Shown piece by piece: positions 1 to 9,549 of a DNA stretch of 54,408 nucleotides. Position 1 is the first letter of the stretch, and every line of letters begins with the position of its first letter. The notes under the pieces are model-generated. The model was not told the origin of the DNA. It did not search any database and saw only the letters and a program-made list of their open reading frames with translations. The stretch covers positions 1 to 54,408 of the forward strand of contig NZ_AZWO01000031.1 in the NCBI RefSeq assembly GCF_000514775.1, given 5' to 3'. The DNA is from Salinispora pacifica CNR114 (GTDB lineage Bacteria; Actinomycetota; Actinomycetes; Mycobacteriales; Micromonosporaceae). The position numbers and the translations under genes were made by a program.

Positions 1-95
1 CGAAGAAGGCCCCGACCGGCACAGAAGTACCAGGTCAGGGCCTTGCTCGTTGGTGCGCCGCCAGGGACTCGAACCCCGAACCCGCGGATTAAGAG
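1..95 (-). repeat. attL: left direct repeat with 3' tRNA-Lys fragment
   Basis: These 95 bases are identical to 27321-27415 and differ from it from base 96 on. Positions 51-95 are the 3' part of a tRNA-Lys gene on the reverse strand (CCA end at 51-53, up to the anticodon loop), and 6-44 is the hairpin that serves as its terminator. The repeat may extend left of the window, so its full length is unknown. This is the classic scar of integration into a tRNA 3' end: the displaced host 3' end stays here while the element restores the tRNA at the other end. The tRNA fragment lacks its 5' half and cannot be functional. Confidence 0.92.
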
Positions 96-366
96 CCAGC
101 GTTGATCCGTGCTCTTCTGTCCCATCCGGGCTCAGGGGTCCATACAGTGCTCGTTTCGCGCTGATTCTGCGCCAGCGTAGTCCCACGAAGTCTGCCAGCA
201 TCCGAACCGCTCCCACGGCCTCCGAGCATCCGTGGAGCACCCGCAGCCGCGACCGATGGACCGCCTGCCCTGCCGGCGATAGAGGTGGGAACGATGAGGC
301 CGAGTCACGACAACCGAGCTCAGCAGGGGAAGACAGGCATCCAAGGGTGGCACTAAGGTACACACG
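96..366. other. Intergenic stretch between attL and hsdR
   Basis: No gene with a convincing ribosome binding site or family resemblance is visible in these 271 bases. The region must hold the promoter for the hsdR operon and possibly integrase arm sites, but I see no clear promoter hexamers. Open frames that cross it read through the tRNA fragment and look like chance. Confidence 0.4.
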
Positions 367-2832
367 GTGACAGTCAGCTACGGGATGAGCGAGGACGAGA
401 CCTGCAGGGCCTTCGTAATCCCCGCCCTTAAAGCCTCCGGATGGGCAGATGAGCAGATCCGGCCGCAGTTCCGGATCAACGACGGCCGCCTGACACCCAC
501 ACCCAAGCGTCATGCCCAGGATGATCCCCTGATCGCCGACTACGTGTTGGAGTACACGCCGGACGTTGCCGTCGCGGTCGTGGAGGCCAAGCGGTGGCGC
601 ATTGACGCCAACGACGGGGTAGAGCAGGCACGCAGGTATGCCGCGAAGCTGGGACTTTCCTTCGCCTACGCCACCAACGGCCACCAGATTGTAGAGATCG
701 ACTACAGCGGAACCGCCCCCGCCATTCGCGACGTCGACCGCTTCCCGTCCCCAGACGAGCTGTGGGCCCGATACGTCACTGACCTGCAGGCTGACACCGA
801 AGTCGGACGAGAACTACTCGAGGCGCCCTACGAACACGGACTGCGAAACTCCGACAACACCGCAAAACGCCCGCGCTACTACCAACGGGTGGCGGTGGCC
901 CGTACGCTCGCGGCGATCACACGCGGCCAGAAGCGGATCCTGCTCGTGCTTGCCACCGGGACCGGAAAGACGATGGTGGCGCTTCAGACGGTCGCCAAGC
1001 TCTATCGATCCCGCTGGGTCGACGGGCGTAGGCCCAGGGTGCTGTACCTGTCGGACCGCTCAATGCTCGTCGATGACCCGAAGGATAGATATTTCCTACC
1101 GGTCTTCGGGCCAGATGACGTCCACAAGATCAGTGGCGAACCGGTCCAAGGCCGGAAGATCTACTTCGCCCTATATCAGGCCCTGGAGAAAGGTGACGAG
1201 GAGGAACTGTTCCGGCGCTACGACGCCGACTACTTCGACCTCGTGATCGTGGACGAGTGCCACCGCGGCAGCGCCCGAGACAACTCGCAATGGCGCCGGG
1301 TATTGGAGCACTTCGCCCCAGCGACGCAGATCGGCATGACGGCCACCCCGATCAGCAAGAAGGATGCCGACAACCTCGACTACTTCGGCGACCCTGTCTA
1401 CACCTACTCTCTAGCCGAGGGCATTGAGGACGGCTACCTCGCGCCCTACCGGGTGCGCCGCGTCCGGCTCAACGTGGACATGGAGGGATACCAGACCGTG
1501 CCGGGACAGCGGGACCGGTACGGCAACGAGATCCCGGAAGGGATCTACGGGCCGAAGGACTTCGAACGTGTGATGATCATCCTGGAGCGCACGGAGACCG
1601 CGGCGCAGTACGTGATCGATTACCTGCGTTCGACTGCAGAAGACGGCAAGCATGGCAAGACCATCGTGTTCTGCGAAAACAACGACCACGCCGCGCGGAT
1701 GCGTAAAGACCTGTTCAACGCCGCCTCGGCAGAGGTGAACTCGCGCCACGACTACGTCGTCCGCATCACGGACGCCGACGGGCCGCACGGACGGGCGCTG
1801 CTGGACGAGTTCCGCAAGGACGACTCCGACGAACCGGTGATCGCCGTAACGTCCAAGCTTCTCAACACGGGAATCGATCTACCGGCCGTGCGCAACATCG
1901 TGCTATTCCGCCGTATCGGCTCAATGCCAGAGTTCAAGCAGACCATCGGGCGTGGCACCCGCCTGTGCCCGGAGATCGGCAAGGGCTCCTTCGACATCAT
2001 CGACTTCGTCGAGGCCACCAGGCTCTTCAACGATCCGGGGTTCGACGGCCCGCCGCTGCGAGTCGTTCGGGACACGGCAGATGAGCAGGGACATCTGCTG
2101 GAGAGTACGCCTGAGGCGCCGGACGGCGACGAGGTCGACCCTGACACCGTCGCTGAGCCGGAGACCGAGTACGTACAAGAGGAGGGCGGTACCTTCGACG
2201 CGTCCTCGCCAGACGGGGTGGTGAACGACCCGGACGAGGTGGATCGCATTCGGTCCCGTGGCAGGCGCTACGTGGTTAGCGGCGTACAGGTGTACAAGTG
2301 GGGCGAGCGGCGCTACCAGCTGGATACGGACGGCCGGACGATGAGGCTGGTGACGATCCAGCAGTGGGTTCACGATCGCGTCCTGGAACTCGACCTGGCA
2401 CCGGACAAGCTGCGCTCTCGCTGGGCTGCCGCCAGGAGCCGGCGAGAAATCATGACAATCCTACGAAAGGCCGACGTCGAGGCCGAGGGGTTGCCTGCGG
2501 AGTTCGGCAGCCCGGACGTCGACCCGATCGATCTGTTGCTCAACGTGGCCTGGGGACTGCCTCTAGTCAGCCGCGAGGAGCGGCTGTACCGGTTCTTGCA
2601 CGAGCACCAAGAGTTTCTAGACTCCTTCCAGCCACAGGCCCGACAGGTGCTGGACGAGATGCTGCTGAAGTTCGCCGAGTACGGCTCGCCGCAGCTCAAG
2701 CCAGAGACCCTTGCGGTCCGACCCTTCACTGACCTGGGATCGGTGGTGGAACTCGCGGCCCGGTTCGGCGGCGCGCAACCTCTGCACGAGGCGATCGACG
2801 ACTTGAGCAGGCGCCTAATCGAGGCATCCTAA
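367..2832 (+). CDS. hsdR: Type I restriction endonuclease subunit R (HsdR)
   Basis: This is the motor and nuclease subunit of a type I restriction-modification complex (EcoEI-like, 821 aa). The N-terminal nuclease domain shows a PD-(D/E)xK pattern (TPDVAVAVVEAKR around residues 60-75). The helicase core has Walker A ATGTGKT at 196-202, DECH at 296-299 and TATP at 325-328, followed by a second RecA domain with a GRGTR-type motif VI (residues about 527-531). The GTG start lies just after an AAGG-type binding site; an ATG six codons later is the alternative. It is first in a same-strand run with an AbiE pair, hsdM and hsdS, so it is probably co-transcribed or co-regulated with them. No frame break is seen, so the enzyme is likely active when assembled with HsdM and HsdS. 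Confidence 0.95.
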   Translation: MTVSYGMSEDETCRAFVIPALKASGWADEQIRPQFRINDGRLTPTPKRHAQDDPLIADYVLEYTPDVAVAVVEAKRWRIDANDGVEQARRYAAKLGLSFAYATNGHQIVEIDYSGTAPAIRDVDRFPSPDELWARYVTDLQADTEVGRELLEAPYEHGLRNSDNTAKRPRYYQRVAVARTLAAITRGQKRILLVLATGTGKTMVALQTVAKLYRSRWVDGRRPRVLYLSDRSMLVDDPKDRYFLPVFGPDDVHKISGEPVQGRKIYFALYQALEKGDEEELFRRYDADYFDLVIVDECHRGSARDNSQWRRVLEHFAPATQIGMTATPISKKDADNLDYFGDPVYTYSLAEGIEDGYLAPYRVRRVRLNVDMEGYQTVPGQRDRYGNEIPEGIYGPKDFERVMIILERTETAAQYVIDYLRSTAEDGKHGKTIVFCENNDHAARMRKDLFNAASAEVNSRHDYVVRITDADGPHGRALLDEFRKDDSDEPVIAVTSKLLNTGIDLPAVRNIVLFRRIGSMPEFKQTIGRGTRLCPEIGKGSFDIIDFVEATRLFNDPGFDGPPLRVVRDTADEQGHLLESTPEAPDGDEVDPDTVAEPETEYVQEEGGTFDASSPDGVVNDPDEVDRIRSRGRRYVVSGVQVYKWGERRYQLDTDGRTMRLVTIQQWVHDRVLELDLAPDKLRSRWAAARSRREIMTILRKADVEAEGLPAEFGSPDVDPIDLLLNVAWGLPLVSREERLYRFLHEHQEFLDSFQPQARQVLDEMLLKFAEYGSPQLKPETLAVRPFTDLGSVVELAARFGGAQPLHEAIDDLSRRLIEAS

Positions 2833-2912
2833 TAGTCATTTTTAGCATCGGGCGACATGCCCGCACGAAACTAAAGTTTTCTTATAGGATTTCGGGATGC
2901 TAGGGTAGCCGT
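2833..2912 (+). promoter_or_regulatory. AT-rich spacer, possible promoter of abiE
   Basis: The 80-base gap after hsdR is markedly AT-rich against its surroundings and contains -10-like boxes TAGGAT (2885-2890) and TAGGGT (2901-2906) ahead of the abiEi GTG start. AbiEi-type antitoxins usually repress their own promoter, so this is where an operator would be expected. No clear -35 element or inverted repeat pair could be assigned. Confidence 0.35.
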
Positions 2913-3512
2913 GTGCTCCACGACCGTACCGACACGCGAGCCGCCCTCTGGCGCATCGCGAGCGGACAGCGCGGCTACTTCACCGCCAGACAGGCGCTGG
3001 AGGCAGGATATTCGTACCAGGCGCAGCGCCACCACGCGCAGCGAGGCAACTGGACCCCCGTCGACCGGGGCATCTATCGCTTTCGAGAGTTCAGCACATT
3101 GCCGGGCGGCGCGGACGACCATCTGGTGCGTTGGGCCCTGTGGAGCAGGGGCCGCGCGACTGTCTCGCACACCACCGCGTTGTCCGTCCATGACCTGGGA
3201 ACGGCCAACCCGTCCGGAATACACCTCACCGTACCGCCCGGATTCCGGCAGAAGGACACCGCCGTAATCCTCCACCGGGCCGACCTCGCCGCCGACGAAA
3301 TCGAAGAACGTGAGGGCTACCGGGTCACCACACCCGTCCGCGCGATCGCCGAATGCGCAGCCACGCGTGTGGATCAAGACCTACTGGACTCCGCCGTTGC
3401 CGAGGCGCTTCAACAAGGGCTGACTACCCATCGGCGTCTCCTTGACGCCGCCCAACGTCTCGGTGCCCGATCGGAACTCGGTGTCGAGCGGGCGCTGCGG
3501 GAGGTGCCATGA
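2913..3512 (+). CDS. abiEi: AbiEi-type antitoxin (type IV toxin-antitoxin)
   Basis: The 199-aa protein has the AbiEi layout: an N-terminal winged-helix segment (about residues 1-55; ASGQRGYFTARQALEAGY is typical of the family) followed by the C-terminal antitoxin domain with the SHTTALSVHDL segment near residue 90. In studied AbiE systems this protein represses the operon and neutralises the nucleotidyltransferase toxin without binding it directly. It starts with GTG and overlaps the next gene by four bases, which suggests translational coupling to the toxin. Its location inside a type I restriction operon is unusual and suggests a composite defence cassette. Confidence 0.85.
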   Translation: MLHDRTDTRAALWRIASGQRGYFTARQALEAGYSYQAQRHHAQRGNWTPVDRGIYRFREFSTLPGGADDHLVRWALWSRGRATVSHTTALSVHDLGTANPSGIHLTVPPGFRQKDTAVILHRADLAADEIEEREGYRVTTPVRAIAECAATRVDQDLLDSAVAEALQQGLTTHRRLLDAAQRLGARSELGVERALREVP

Positions 3513-4405
3513 CCGAAAGGTACCGGAGTGCGAGCGCGCTACGCCGGGCCCTCGAAACCCGGCTCAACCAGGAGGCAACCGACACCGGGACCGATCTGGC
3601 AAGGCGACGCCGCCTCGTCGTCTTCGACCGCGTCGCAGCCCGTCTCTCGGCCGACCCTACCGGCGGCTGGATACTCAAGGGCGGTGCCGCTCTGGAGTTT
3701 CGCCTTCACAGCAAGGCCCGCGCCACCAAGGACATGGACCTCGCCGCCTGCCCTGACGGCGGCCCAGGGCTAGACGGCCGGGAAGTACGAGACCTCCTGA
3801 TCGACGCGCTCGTGCTCGATGCGGATGGTGATGGATTCCTCTTCCAGGTGTCTCCGCCCACTCCGTTGAAGGCGGACACCGCCGGCCGCAGCGGCTGGCG
3901 TTTCTCTCTCGAGAGTCGGCTAGCGGGCCGGACCTTTGCCACCGTACGCATCGACGTCGTTGTGCGTGGTGAGGAAATCTCTCGCATCGAGCGACTCGCC
4001 TTGCCCAACACGCTGGCATTCGCCGGAACGCCGCCCAGGGAAATCCAAGCCGTGGACCGCCGCCAACACTTCGCGGAGAAGATCCACGCATTCACCCGAG
4101 ACTACGGAGGCCGCCCTAACACCCGCGTCAAGGACCTCGTGGACCTGGTTCTGCTCATCGAGAGCGGATTGGCAGCAGACGCTGCCGTGGTCAACGCCGT
4201 ACGGCACGTCTTCGTGGTACGGGCGACGCACCCGATCCCGGGCACGCTTCCCGACCCGCCTCCGGCCTGGGCGGACACCTACCCCGACATGGCCGAGGGC
4301 CTGACCGAAACCCCACCCCGGCTGGAAGCCGGGCTCGAACTCGTGCGCGGCTTCTGGGCCGCATCACTCGACAACGGCAACACTGACCCGGAACAGAAAG
4401 ATTAA
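3509..4405 (+). CDS. abiEii: AbiEii nucleotidyltransferase toxin
   Basis: The 298-aa protein is a MenT/AbiEii-type nucleotidyltransferase. The catalytic signature is visible as KGG at 57-59, followed by ALEFRL and TKDMDL with the metal-binding aspartates at 75 and 77. Family members transfer nucleotides to tRNA acceptor ends or a related target and arrest growth, giving phage abortive infection. The gene overlaps the antitoxin by four bases and ends one base before the hsdM start codon, so toxin and methylase are very tightly linked. No key residue appears lost. The phage-defence role is inferred from the family and the context. Confidence 0.87.
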   Translation: MTERYRSASALRRALETRLNQEATDTGTDLARRRRLVVFDRVAARLSADPTGGWILKGGAALEFRLHSKARATKDMDLAACPDGGPGLDGREVRDLLIDALVLDADGDGFLFQVSPPTPLKADTAGRSGWRFSLESRLAGRTFATVRIDVVVRGEEISRIERLALPNTLAFAGTPPREIQAVDRRQHFAEKIHAFTRDYGGRPNTRVKDLVDLVLLIESGLAADAAVVNAVRHVFVVRATHPIPGTLPDPPPAWADTYPDMAEGLTETPPRLEAGLELVRGFWAASLDNGNTDPEQKD

Positions 4406-4406
4406 G

Positions 4407-5900
4407 ATGGCATCCGCGAAGACGGGCACCACGTCGCGAGCACGGCTCGCGTCCATCATCAAATCGGCCCGCGACACCATGCGCAAGGACGCCGGCCTCA
4501 ACGGCGACCTCGACCGGCTCCCCCAACTATCCTGGCTGCTGTTCCTCAAGGCATTCGACCAGCGTGTCGAGCAGGTGGGGCCGATGCTAAACCCCGACTA
4601 TCGGCCCGCCATCGAGAAGCCGTACCGCTGGTCGGACTGGGCGGCAGATCGCGACTTCAGCGGCGCCGAGTTGAAGACGTTCGTCGACGGGAAGCTGATC
4701 CCCTACCTCGCCGGCCTGAAGGACAGCGCCGGCAATGCCGATGATCCGCGCAACGTCCTGTCGACCATCTTCCAAGACGTCATTAACCGGATGCAGTCGG
4801 GAACTCTGCTGCGGGATCTGGTGAATCTGGTAGATCAGATCCACTTTGACTCGTCGGACGACATCCACACCATGTCCTTCGTGTACGAGTCGATTCTGAA
4901 GGAGATGCGCGATGCGGCCGGCGACTCCGGCGAGTTCTACACCCCCCGCCCGGTGAATCGCTTCATGGTGCAACAGTCTTTTCTCAAGCTAGGCGAGTCG
5001 ATCCTAGACCCGGCCTGTGGCACGGGGGGCTTCCTGGTGCAGGCATACGAGGAACTTCGACTACTGATCGAGACAGACACCCAGCGCAGGCAAGTACAGG
5101 CGAATCTACGAGGCATCGAAAAGAAGCCGCTGCCTTATCTACTGGCCAGTATGAACATGCTGTTGCATAGCATCGATGCACCGCGCCTTATCCGGGACAA
5201 CGCGCTGCTGCGGATGCGTGACGCCACGGCGGCGGACAGGGTCGATGTGGTGCTGACCAATCCGCCGTTCGGCGGCGAGGAAGAGCGCTCGGTCGTCCAG
5301 AAGTTCCCCAAGGGCTACCAAACCCAGGAGACGTCGTGGCTATTCCTTCACGCGATCCTGGATCAACTGAAACGAGATGGCCGCTGCGCAATAGTCCTGC
5401 CGAATGGCAGCCTGTTCGCCACGGGTGAGAACAGTATCGGTGCCCGCATCAAGAAGAAGCTGATGAAAGAGTGCAACCTGCACACCATCGTCCGACTGCC
5501 GCAGGGCACTTTCGCACCTTACACCCAGATCCCGTCGAACCTTCTGTTCTTCGAAAAGGGCCAGCCGACGGAACAGGTTTGGTTCTACGAAATCTCCCCT
5601 CCGGGCGGCCGGCGCAGCTACACCAAGACCAAACCAATGCGGGTCGAGGAGTTCAAGCCCTGCATCCAATGGTGGGGCGGCGAAAAACGCGAGAACCGCG
5701 AAGAAGGACCCAACGCTTGGAAGGTCCCGGCAAGCGACATCGAGCAGTCCGGTTACAACCTTGACATTGCAAACCCGCACACGGGCGACGAACTGGCCCA
5801 CCGCCCGCCGAAAGATCTTCTAAATGATCTCGTCAAGACCGAACAGGAGATTCTATCGCTACTCGAGGATCTGCGTGGACGGTTGGAGGGCAAGCTGTGA
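4407..5900 (+). CDS. hsdM: Type I DNA adenine methyltransferase subunit M (HsdM)
   Basis: This N6-adenine methyltransferase (497 aa) protects host sites and is the core of the type I complex. An N-terminal HsdM helical domain (residues about 10-140) precedes the methylase domain, with SAM motif I DPACGTGG from residue 201 and the catalytic NPPF motif from residue 285. Length and motif order fit the family. It overlaps hsdS by four bases, so M and S subunits are probably made in the fixed ratio needed for an M2S complex. The start follows the toxin stop directly, with the ribosome site inside the end of abiEii. Confidence 0.96.
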   Translation: MASAKTGTTSRARLASIIKSARDTMRKDAGLNGDLDRLPQLSWLLFLKAFDQRVEQVGPMLNPDYRPAIEKPYRWSDWAADRDFSGAELKTFVDGKLIPYLAGLKDSAGNADDPRNVLSTIFQDVINRMQSGTLLRDLVNLVDQIHFDSSDDIHTMSFVYESILKEMRDAAGDSGEFYTPRPVNRFMVQQSFLKLGESILDPACGTGGFLVQAYEELRLLIETDTQRRQVQANLRGIEKKPLPYLLASMNMLLHSIDAPRLIRDNALLRMRDATAADRVDVVLTNPPFGGEEERSVVQKFPKGYQTQETSWLFLHAILDQLKRDGRCAIVLPNGSLFATGENSIGARIKKKLMKECNLHTIVRLPQGTFAPYTQIPSNLLFFEKGQPTEQVWFYEISPPGGRRSYTKTKPMRVEEFKPCIQWWGGEKRENREEGPNAWKVPASDIEQSGYNLDIANPHTGDELAHRPPKDLLNDLVKTEQEILSLLEDLRGRLEGKL

Positions 5901-7036
5901 AGCGCCGCACCGTTCGAATGGGAGATGTTCTAGTTTTGGGTCGCCGTTCGGTTACTGTGAGTGCTGACGACCAATACGTGGCGCTCGGAATCCGGTCATT
6001 CGGGCGAGGAATCTTCCACTATGAACCCTGTAGCGGTCAAGAGCTTACTAAGCTGCCCCATTTTAGGTTCCCACCTGATGCGCTGGCCCTCAGCAACATA
6101 AAGGCATGGGAAGGCGCGATAGCAGTAACCGAAAAGGGTGACACTAAATCCGTCGCGTCCAGCCGATTCCTCTTCTATGTCCCACGGCGAGAAGAGGTGG
6201 ACGTACGGTACCTGCGCTACTACTTTCTAACGCACGATGGTATCCGGAAAATAGGACAAGCGTCACCCGGATCAGCCGATAGGAACAGGACCCTTAGCAT
6301 GCGGTCCTTCGAGAACATCGAAGTAGAGGTTCCGGATATCGTCGAACAGCGCCGCATTGCCGACAAGCTAGACGGCGCAAATTTGCAACTCATGCACTAC
6401 AATTCTCTACGCGAACGCTCCATTCGGATCGCTTTACAGCACGCGGACGCACTACTCCAACCTATCGAAAGTCGCGCTCCGCTCTCAACCGCACTGGACC
6501 CAAACAGCGACTTTGTGGAGGTCGACCCAGATGGGATTTACCAAACTGCAGGTATCCTGAATCGCGGACGAGGCCTCTTCCGTCGCCCAGCCATCCCCGG
6601 AAGAGACACCAAATACACGCGATATAACCGCCTTCACACAAGCCAGTTTGTCTACAGCAAGCTTTTTGGCTGGGAGGGTTCACTCGCGGTTGTGCCTTCC
6701 GACTTCGAAGGTGTCCACGTATCACACGAGTTCCCGACGTTCGACATCGACCACTCCGCCGCCGACGTAGAGTACATGGGCCATCTGGCTCGATGGCCCG
6801 GCCTGCATAACGCTCTGAAAGATAAGGGCACGGGAATGGGTTCCAGGCGACAACGGGTAAATGTCGACCGGCTCTTGGCGACGGAGATCCCACTGCCTTC
6901 ACTCCCTCAGCAGCGACGTATCGCGCAGCAGCTCACCACGGTCGGGAGCGCGGTTGAGCTTGGCACGAAGCAAACCGCCCATGTAGCCGCTCTACGTATC
7001 GCCTTACTGAACGCGGCTTTCGCCGGAAATCTGTAG
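5897..7036 (+). CDS. hsdS: Type I specificity subunit (HsdS)
   Basis: This is the DNA-recognition subunit (379 aa). It shows the two-fold layout of HsdS: target recognition domain 1 (about 1-150), a central conserved helix with VEQRRIADKLDG near 150-160, target recognition domain 2 (about 190-335), and a C-terminal conserved region with PQQRRIAQQL near 337-347. The coding sequence is more AT-rich than hsdM, as expected for a fast-evolving, often exchanged gene. Its 3' end overlaps the 3' end of radC on the other strand by 33 bases. The recognition sequence cannot be predicted from the sequence alone. Confidence 0.93.
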   Translation: MKRRTVRMGDVLVLGRRSVTVSADDQYVALGIRSFGRGIFHYEPCSGQELTKLPHFRFPPDALALSNIKAWEGAIAVTEKGDTKSVASSRFLFYVPRREEVDVRYLRYYFLTHDGIRKIGQASPGSADRNRTLSMRSFENIEVEVPDIVEQRRIADKLDGANLQLMHYNSLRERSIRIALQHADALLQPIESRAPLSTALDPNSDFVEVDPDGIYQTAGILNRGRGLFRRPAIPGRDTKYTRYNRLHTSQFVYSKLFGWEGSLAVVPSDFEGVHVSHEFPTFDIDHSAADVEYMGHLARWPGLHNALKDKGTGMGSRRQRVNVDRLLATEIPLPSLPQQRRIAQQLTTVGSAVELGTKQTAHVAALRIALLNAAFAGNL

Positions 7037-7723
7037 TGCGATCGGAGCCCAGCCGCAACCGTGCTGCACCCGGCGCCAGTCCCGGTCCGTGACAACCAGG
7101 TGATCCAGGAACTTAAGTCCGACCGCCTCCGCCCCTGCCGCCAAGCGGGCTGTGGCTTGGCGGTCGGACTCGCTGGATTCCACCCGTCCGCTCGGATGGT
7201 TGTGGGCTATCCCGAACGCCGTACCTCCGGTCGCCAGCACCAAAGCCAGAACATCTCGGACCGGAAGGAGGGAGCGATCGACCGCGCCTTCGCTGAACAC
7301 CATCGTCCGCAGCACCACGCTGGCGCTGTCGCAGATCACGACCACCACCCGCTCGTGCCGCAGTCCGGCCAGCAGTGGTCTGGCCACGGCGGCCAGATCT
7401 GCGGAGCCACGAAGCCGTCGGCGCCCTTGCGGGTCCGCCGGCCGCACCCGGCGACCGAGTTGGAACGCCGCTGCCACCCGGGCGGCCTTGGCCGGGCCTA
7501 TGCCTGCCATGCCCGCTGCGATCTCGTGCGCGTCAGTCCGCGACAGCTCGTACAGTCCGCCGTGCCGGGCGATGAGCTGGCTGGCAAGCTCCACGGCGTC
7601 GCAGCCATCGGTACCGGAGCCCAGCAGCAGTGCCACCAATTCCCGATCGGACAGGGCCTCCGAGCCTCGGTTGAGGAGCCGTTCCCGTGGCCGGTCGTTG
7701 ACAGGGACATCGGCGATGCGCAT
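7004..7723 (-). CDS. radC: RadC/JAB-domain protein
   Basis: The 239-aa protein has a helix-hairpin-helix segment (GMAGIGPAKAARV, near 71-83) and a C-terminal JAB/MPN metalloprotease-like RadC domain with HNHPSG at 174-179. RadC proteins are frequent passengers of mobile elements and defence islands; their biochemical role is still unsettled, and early assignment to DNA repair is doubtful. It lies 11 bases behind the DUF262 gene, so it is the last gene of the integrase-containing reverse-strand operon. The JAB zinc-ligand motif is intact. Confidence 0.9.
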   Translation of the reverse strand: MRIADVPVNDRPRERLLNRGSEALSDRELVALLLGSGTDGCDAVELASQLIARHGGLYELSRTDAHEIAAGMAGIGPAKAARVAAAFQLGRRVRPADPQGRRRLRGSADLAAVARPLLAGLRHERVVVVICDSASVVLRTMVFSEGAVDRSLLPVRDVLALVLATGGTAFGIAHNHPSGRVESSESDRQATARLAAGAEAVGLKFLDHLVVTDRDWRRVQHGCGWAPIALQISGESRVQ

Positions 7724-7734
7724 CGCGTGTTCCC

Positions 7735-9549
7735 TCAGTCCACCGAGTCGAGGTCGACTGGTTCATCGGCTAGGGAATCCGCATCACGGTCCGAACCGAT
7801 GATCTCGTCTCCTGCTAGCGGCCTGGCACTGCTGCTGGCGACGTTCGTCGGCTCTGCCGCCACCCCGATCAGCTGCAACAGCCGTCGGTGTAGCGTCTCG
7901 GACCTCACCCGCAGGAACGTGTCGTAGTCGTCCCGTAGAGCCGCCTGGTACGCGTCCTCGTTCACCAGGCAGGTCCGCAGCCGCTGCCGGAGTGCTCCTT
8001 CTCCCTCGATATCGACCAGGTCCCGCAGATATCGCGACGGCGGGCGGGCGGACACCCAGATGTTGCTGTTCGATGTCAGCATGACAAGGTTGCCGCAGAC
8101 GTTGACCCGAGCGCTGTTGACTCCGCGCGCACGCAGGAAGGCCCGGGGGAAGAAGTGATGGAACTCCTTGTCGTTCTGCCAGGACAAAGCTCTGCCCACA
8201 TCGATCCGCTGCCCCGTAAGCAAGTCTAGTGGGTCTTCGTACGCGAGGATCAAGGCGAGCAGCTTGCTCGGAGCGTTCCGTTTCGAAAACGTACTATGCC
8301 GCCATAGGGCGCTGCGGGGCAGTGCCGCAACCGTGTCGACCTCACCGGCTTCTCCCCGAGCGAACGCGGCTACCGCCTGCGCATCCTGTGTCATCTGTGC
8401 CTCGCTCCAGCCCTTGAAGTACTCGCCGCTAGCGGTCAGCCAGAACCAGCGGCGCAACGCGTCGTACTGCACCGACGAGGGCTTTGGCAGCTGCCGGAAC
8501 ACCTCCACAAGCACTGCAAACTGGTTGTAATAGGGCAGCGCGTCGGCGTGCGGAGTGCGGATCTGGGTACTGAGGAAGTCCACCGCACGCTCGGCTGCCT
8601 TCCCCGCTTCCTTGACGGCCTCCCGGAGACACGGCTTATCCAACTCTCGCAGGCGGTTGATCTCCTGCCTGGAGAACCCGAAGCCGGCCGCGACCGCGAT
8701 CGTGCGGAGCATGGTCATGGTGTCCACGCGTCCGTACTGCTTCGCGTCCAGCACCTGAAGTAGCGACTCGATCTCAACCTTGAGATCAAATTCCGGGCTC
8801 CACGTACTCGCCCGTGCCACGTCGACGATGTTCATCATCGTGCCGGTGCTGTTGATCCGTACGAAGACCCGCGCCGACTCCTCTGCCGACATGTGGTCCA
8901 ACGTGACCACGGGGACCAGGTAGTTGGCGAACTGCTCGTACAGGCGCGTGGCGCGTTCTCGTAAGTCGGCGGGAAGCTCGGCAACCTGCCCAAAGAGAAG
9001 ACTCGCCGAGCTCACCGCACGCATAGGCACGAGATGCGCGGCCATCGCTGCATCCGGGGTGTTATGGAAGAACTGCTCCTTCTGTAGGTCGTAGACGATG
9101 TCCCAAGGACCGGTGCCTCCATGCAGGGCACCGAGCACACTGGCCAGCCTCTGCTGGCCATCCAGGATGTATCTCACCGCTCGACCCGGCCGTGGACGTT
9201 CCACAGCGAGGCCAGCTACAGTGTGCTCGCTCGCAAGCTGCTCGGTGGTTTCCCACAACAGTAGGCTGCCAATTGGATAGTTGCGCAGGACTGAGTCGAG
9301 GAGCTCGAGGACCTGGTGCGGCCCCCACACGAACGCGCGCTGGTACTTCGGCAGCACGATTTCGCCCGTCAGCACGCGATCTGCGAGCCGAGTCATCGGC
9401 ACGATCGTTGGTTCTGGACCCGCTGGCTGGCGCCATCGGCTTGGTGCGGTCACTGGCCATGCCCCCTGTGTGGTCGCCGGGAGGAGTGTTCTGCGCATCC
9501 TATAGAGAGACACCGACATGCCGCCGCGTCGCATTGAATCGGTGCTCAC
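7735..9549 (-). CDS. GmrSD-like DUF262/DUF1524 putative restriction protein
   Basis: The 604-aa protein has an N-terminal DUF262 domain (ParB/Srx-like nucleotide-binding fold; KYQR near 68-71 and DGQQR at 130-134) and a C-terminal HNH-type DUF1524 region with HHFFP from residue 464 and a following GNLVMLTSNSN segment. Fused proteins of this kind resemble GmrS-GmrD, a type IV enzyme that uses nucleotides to cut modified phage DNA, and BrxU. The GTG start at 9549 overlaps the integrase stop as GTGA and is preceded by AAAGGGG; an upstream ATG at 9567 is less likely. Whether it cuts modified DNA is inferred from the domains only. Confidence 0.83.
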   Translation of the reverse strand: MSTDSMRRGGMSVSLYRMRRTLLPATTQGAWPVTAPSRWRQPAGPEPTIVPMTRLADRVLTGEIVLPKYQRAFVWGPHQVLELLDSVLRNYPIGSLLLWETTEQLASEHTVAGLAVERPRPGRAVRYILDGQQRLASVLGALHGGTGPWDIVYDLQKEQFFHNTPDAAMAAHLVPMRAVSSASLLFGQVAELPADLRERATRLYEQFANYLVPVVTLDHMSAEESARVFVRINSTGTMMNIVDVARASTWSPEFDLKVEIESLLQVLDAKQYGRVDTMTMLRTIAVAAGFGFSRQEINRLRELDKPCLREAVKEAGKAAERAVDFLSTQIRTPHADALPYYNQFAVLVEVFRQLPKPSSVQYDALRRWFWLTASGEYFKGWSEAQMTQDAQAVAAFARGEAGEVDTVAALPRSALWRHSTFSKRNAPSKLLALILAYEDPLDLLTGQRIDVGRALSWQNDKEFHHFFPRAFLRARGVNSARVNVCGNLVMLTSNSNIWVSARPPSRYLRDLVDIEGEGALRQRLRTCLVNEDAYQAALRDDYDTFLRVRSETLHRRLLQLIGVAAEPTNVASSSARPLAGDEIIGSDRDADSLADEPVDLDSVD

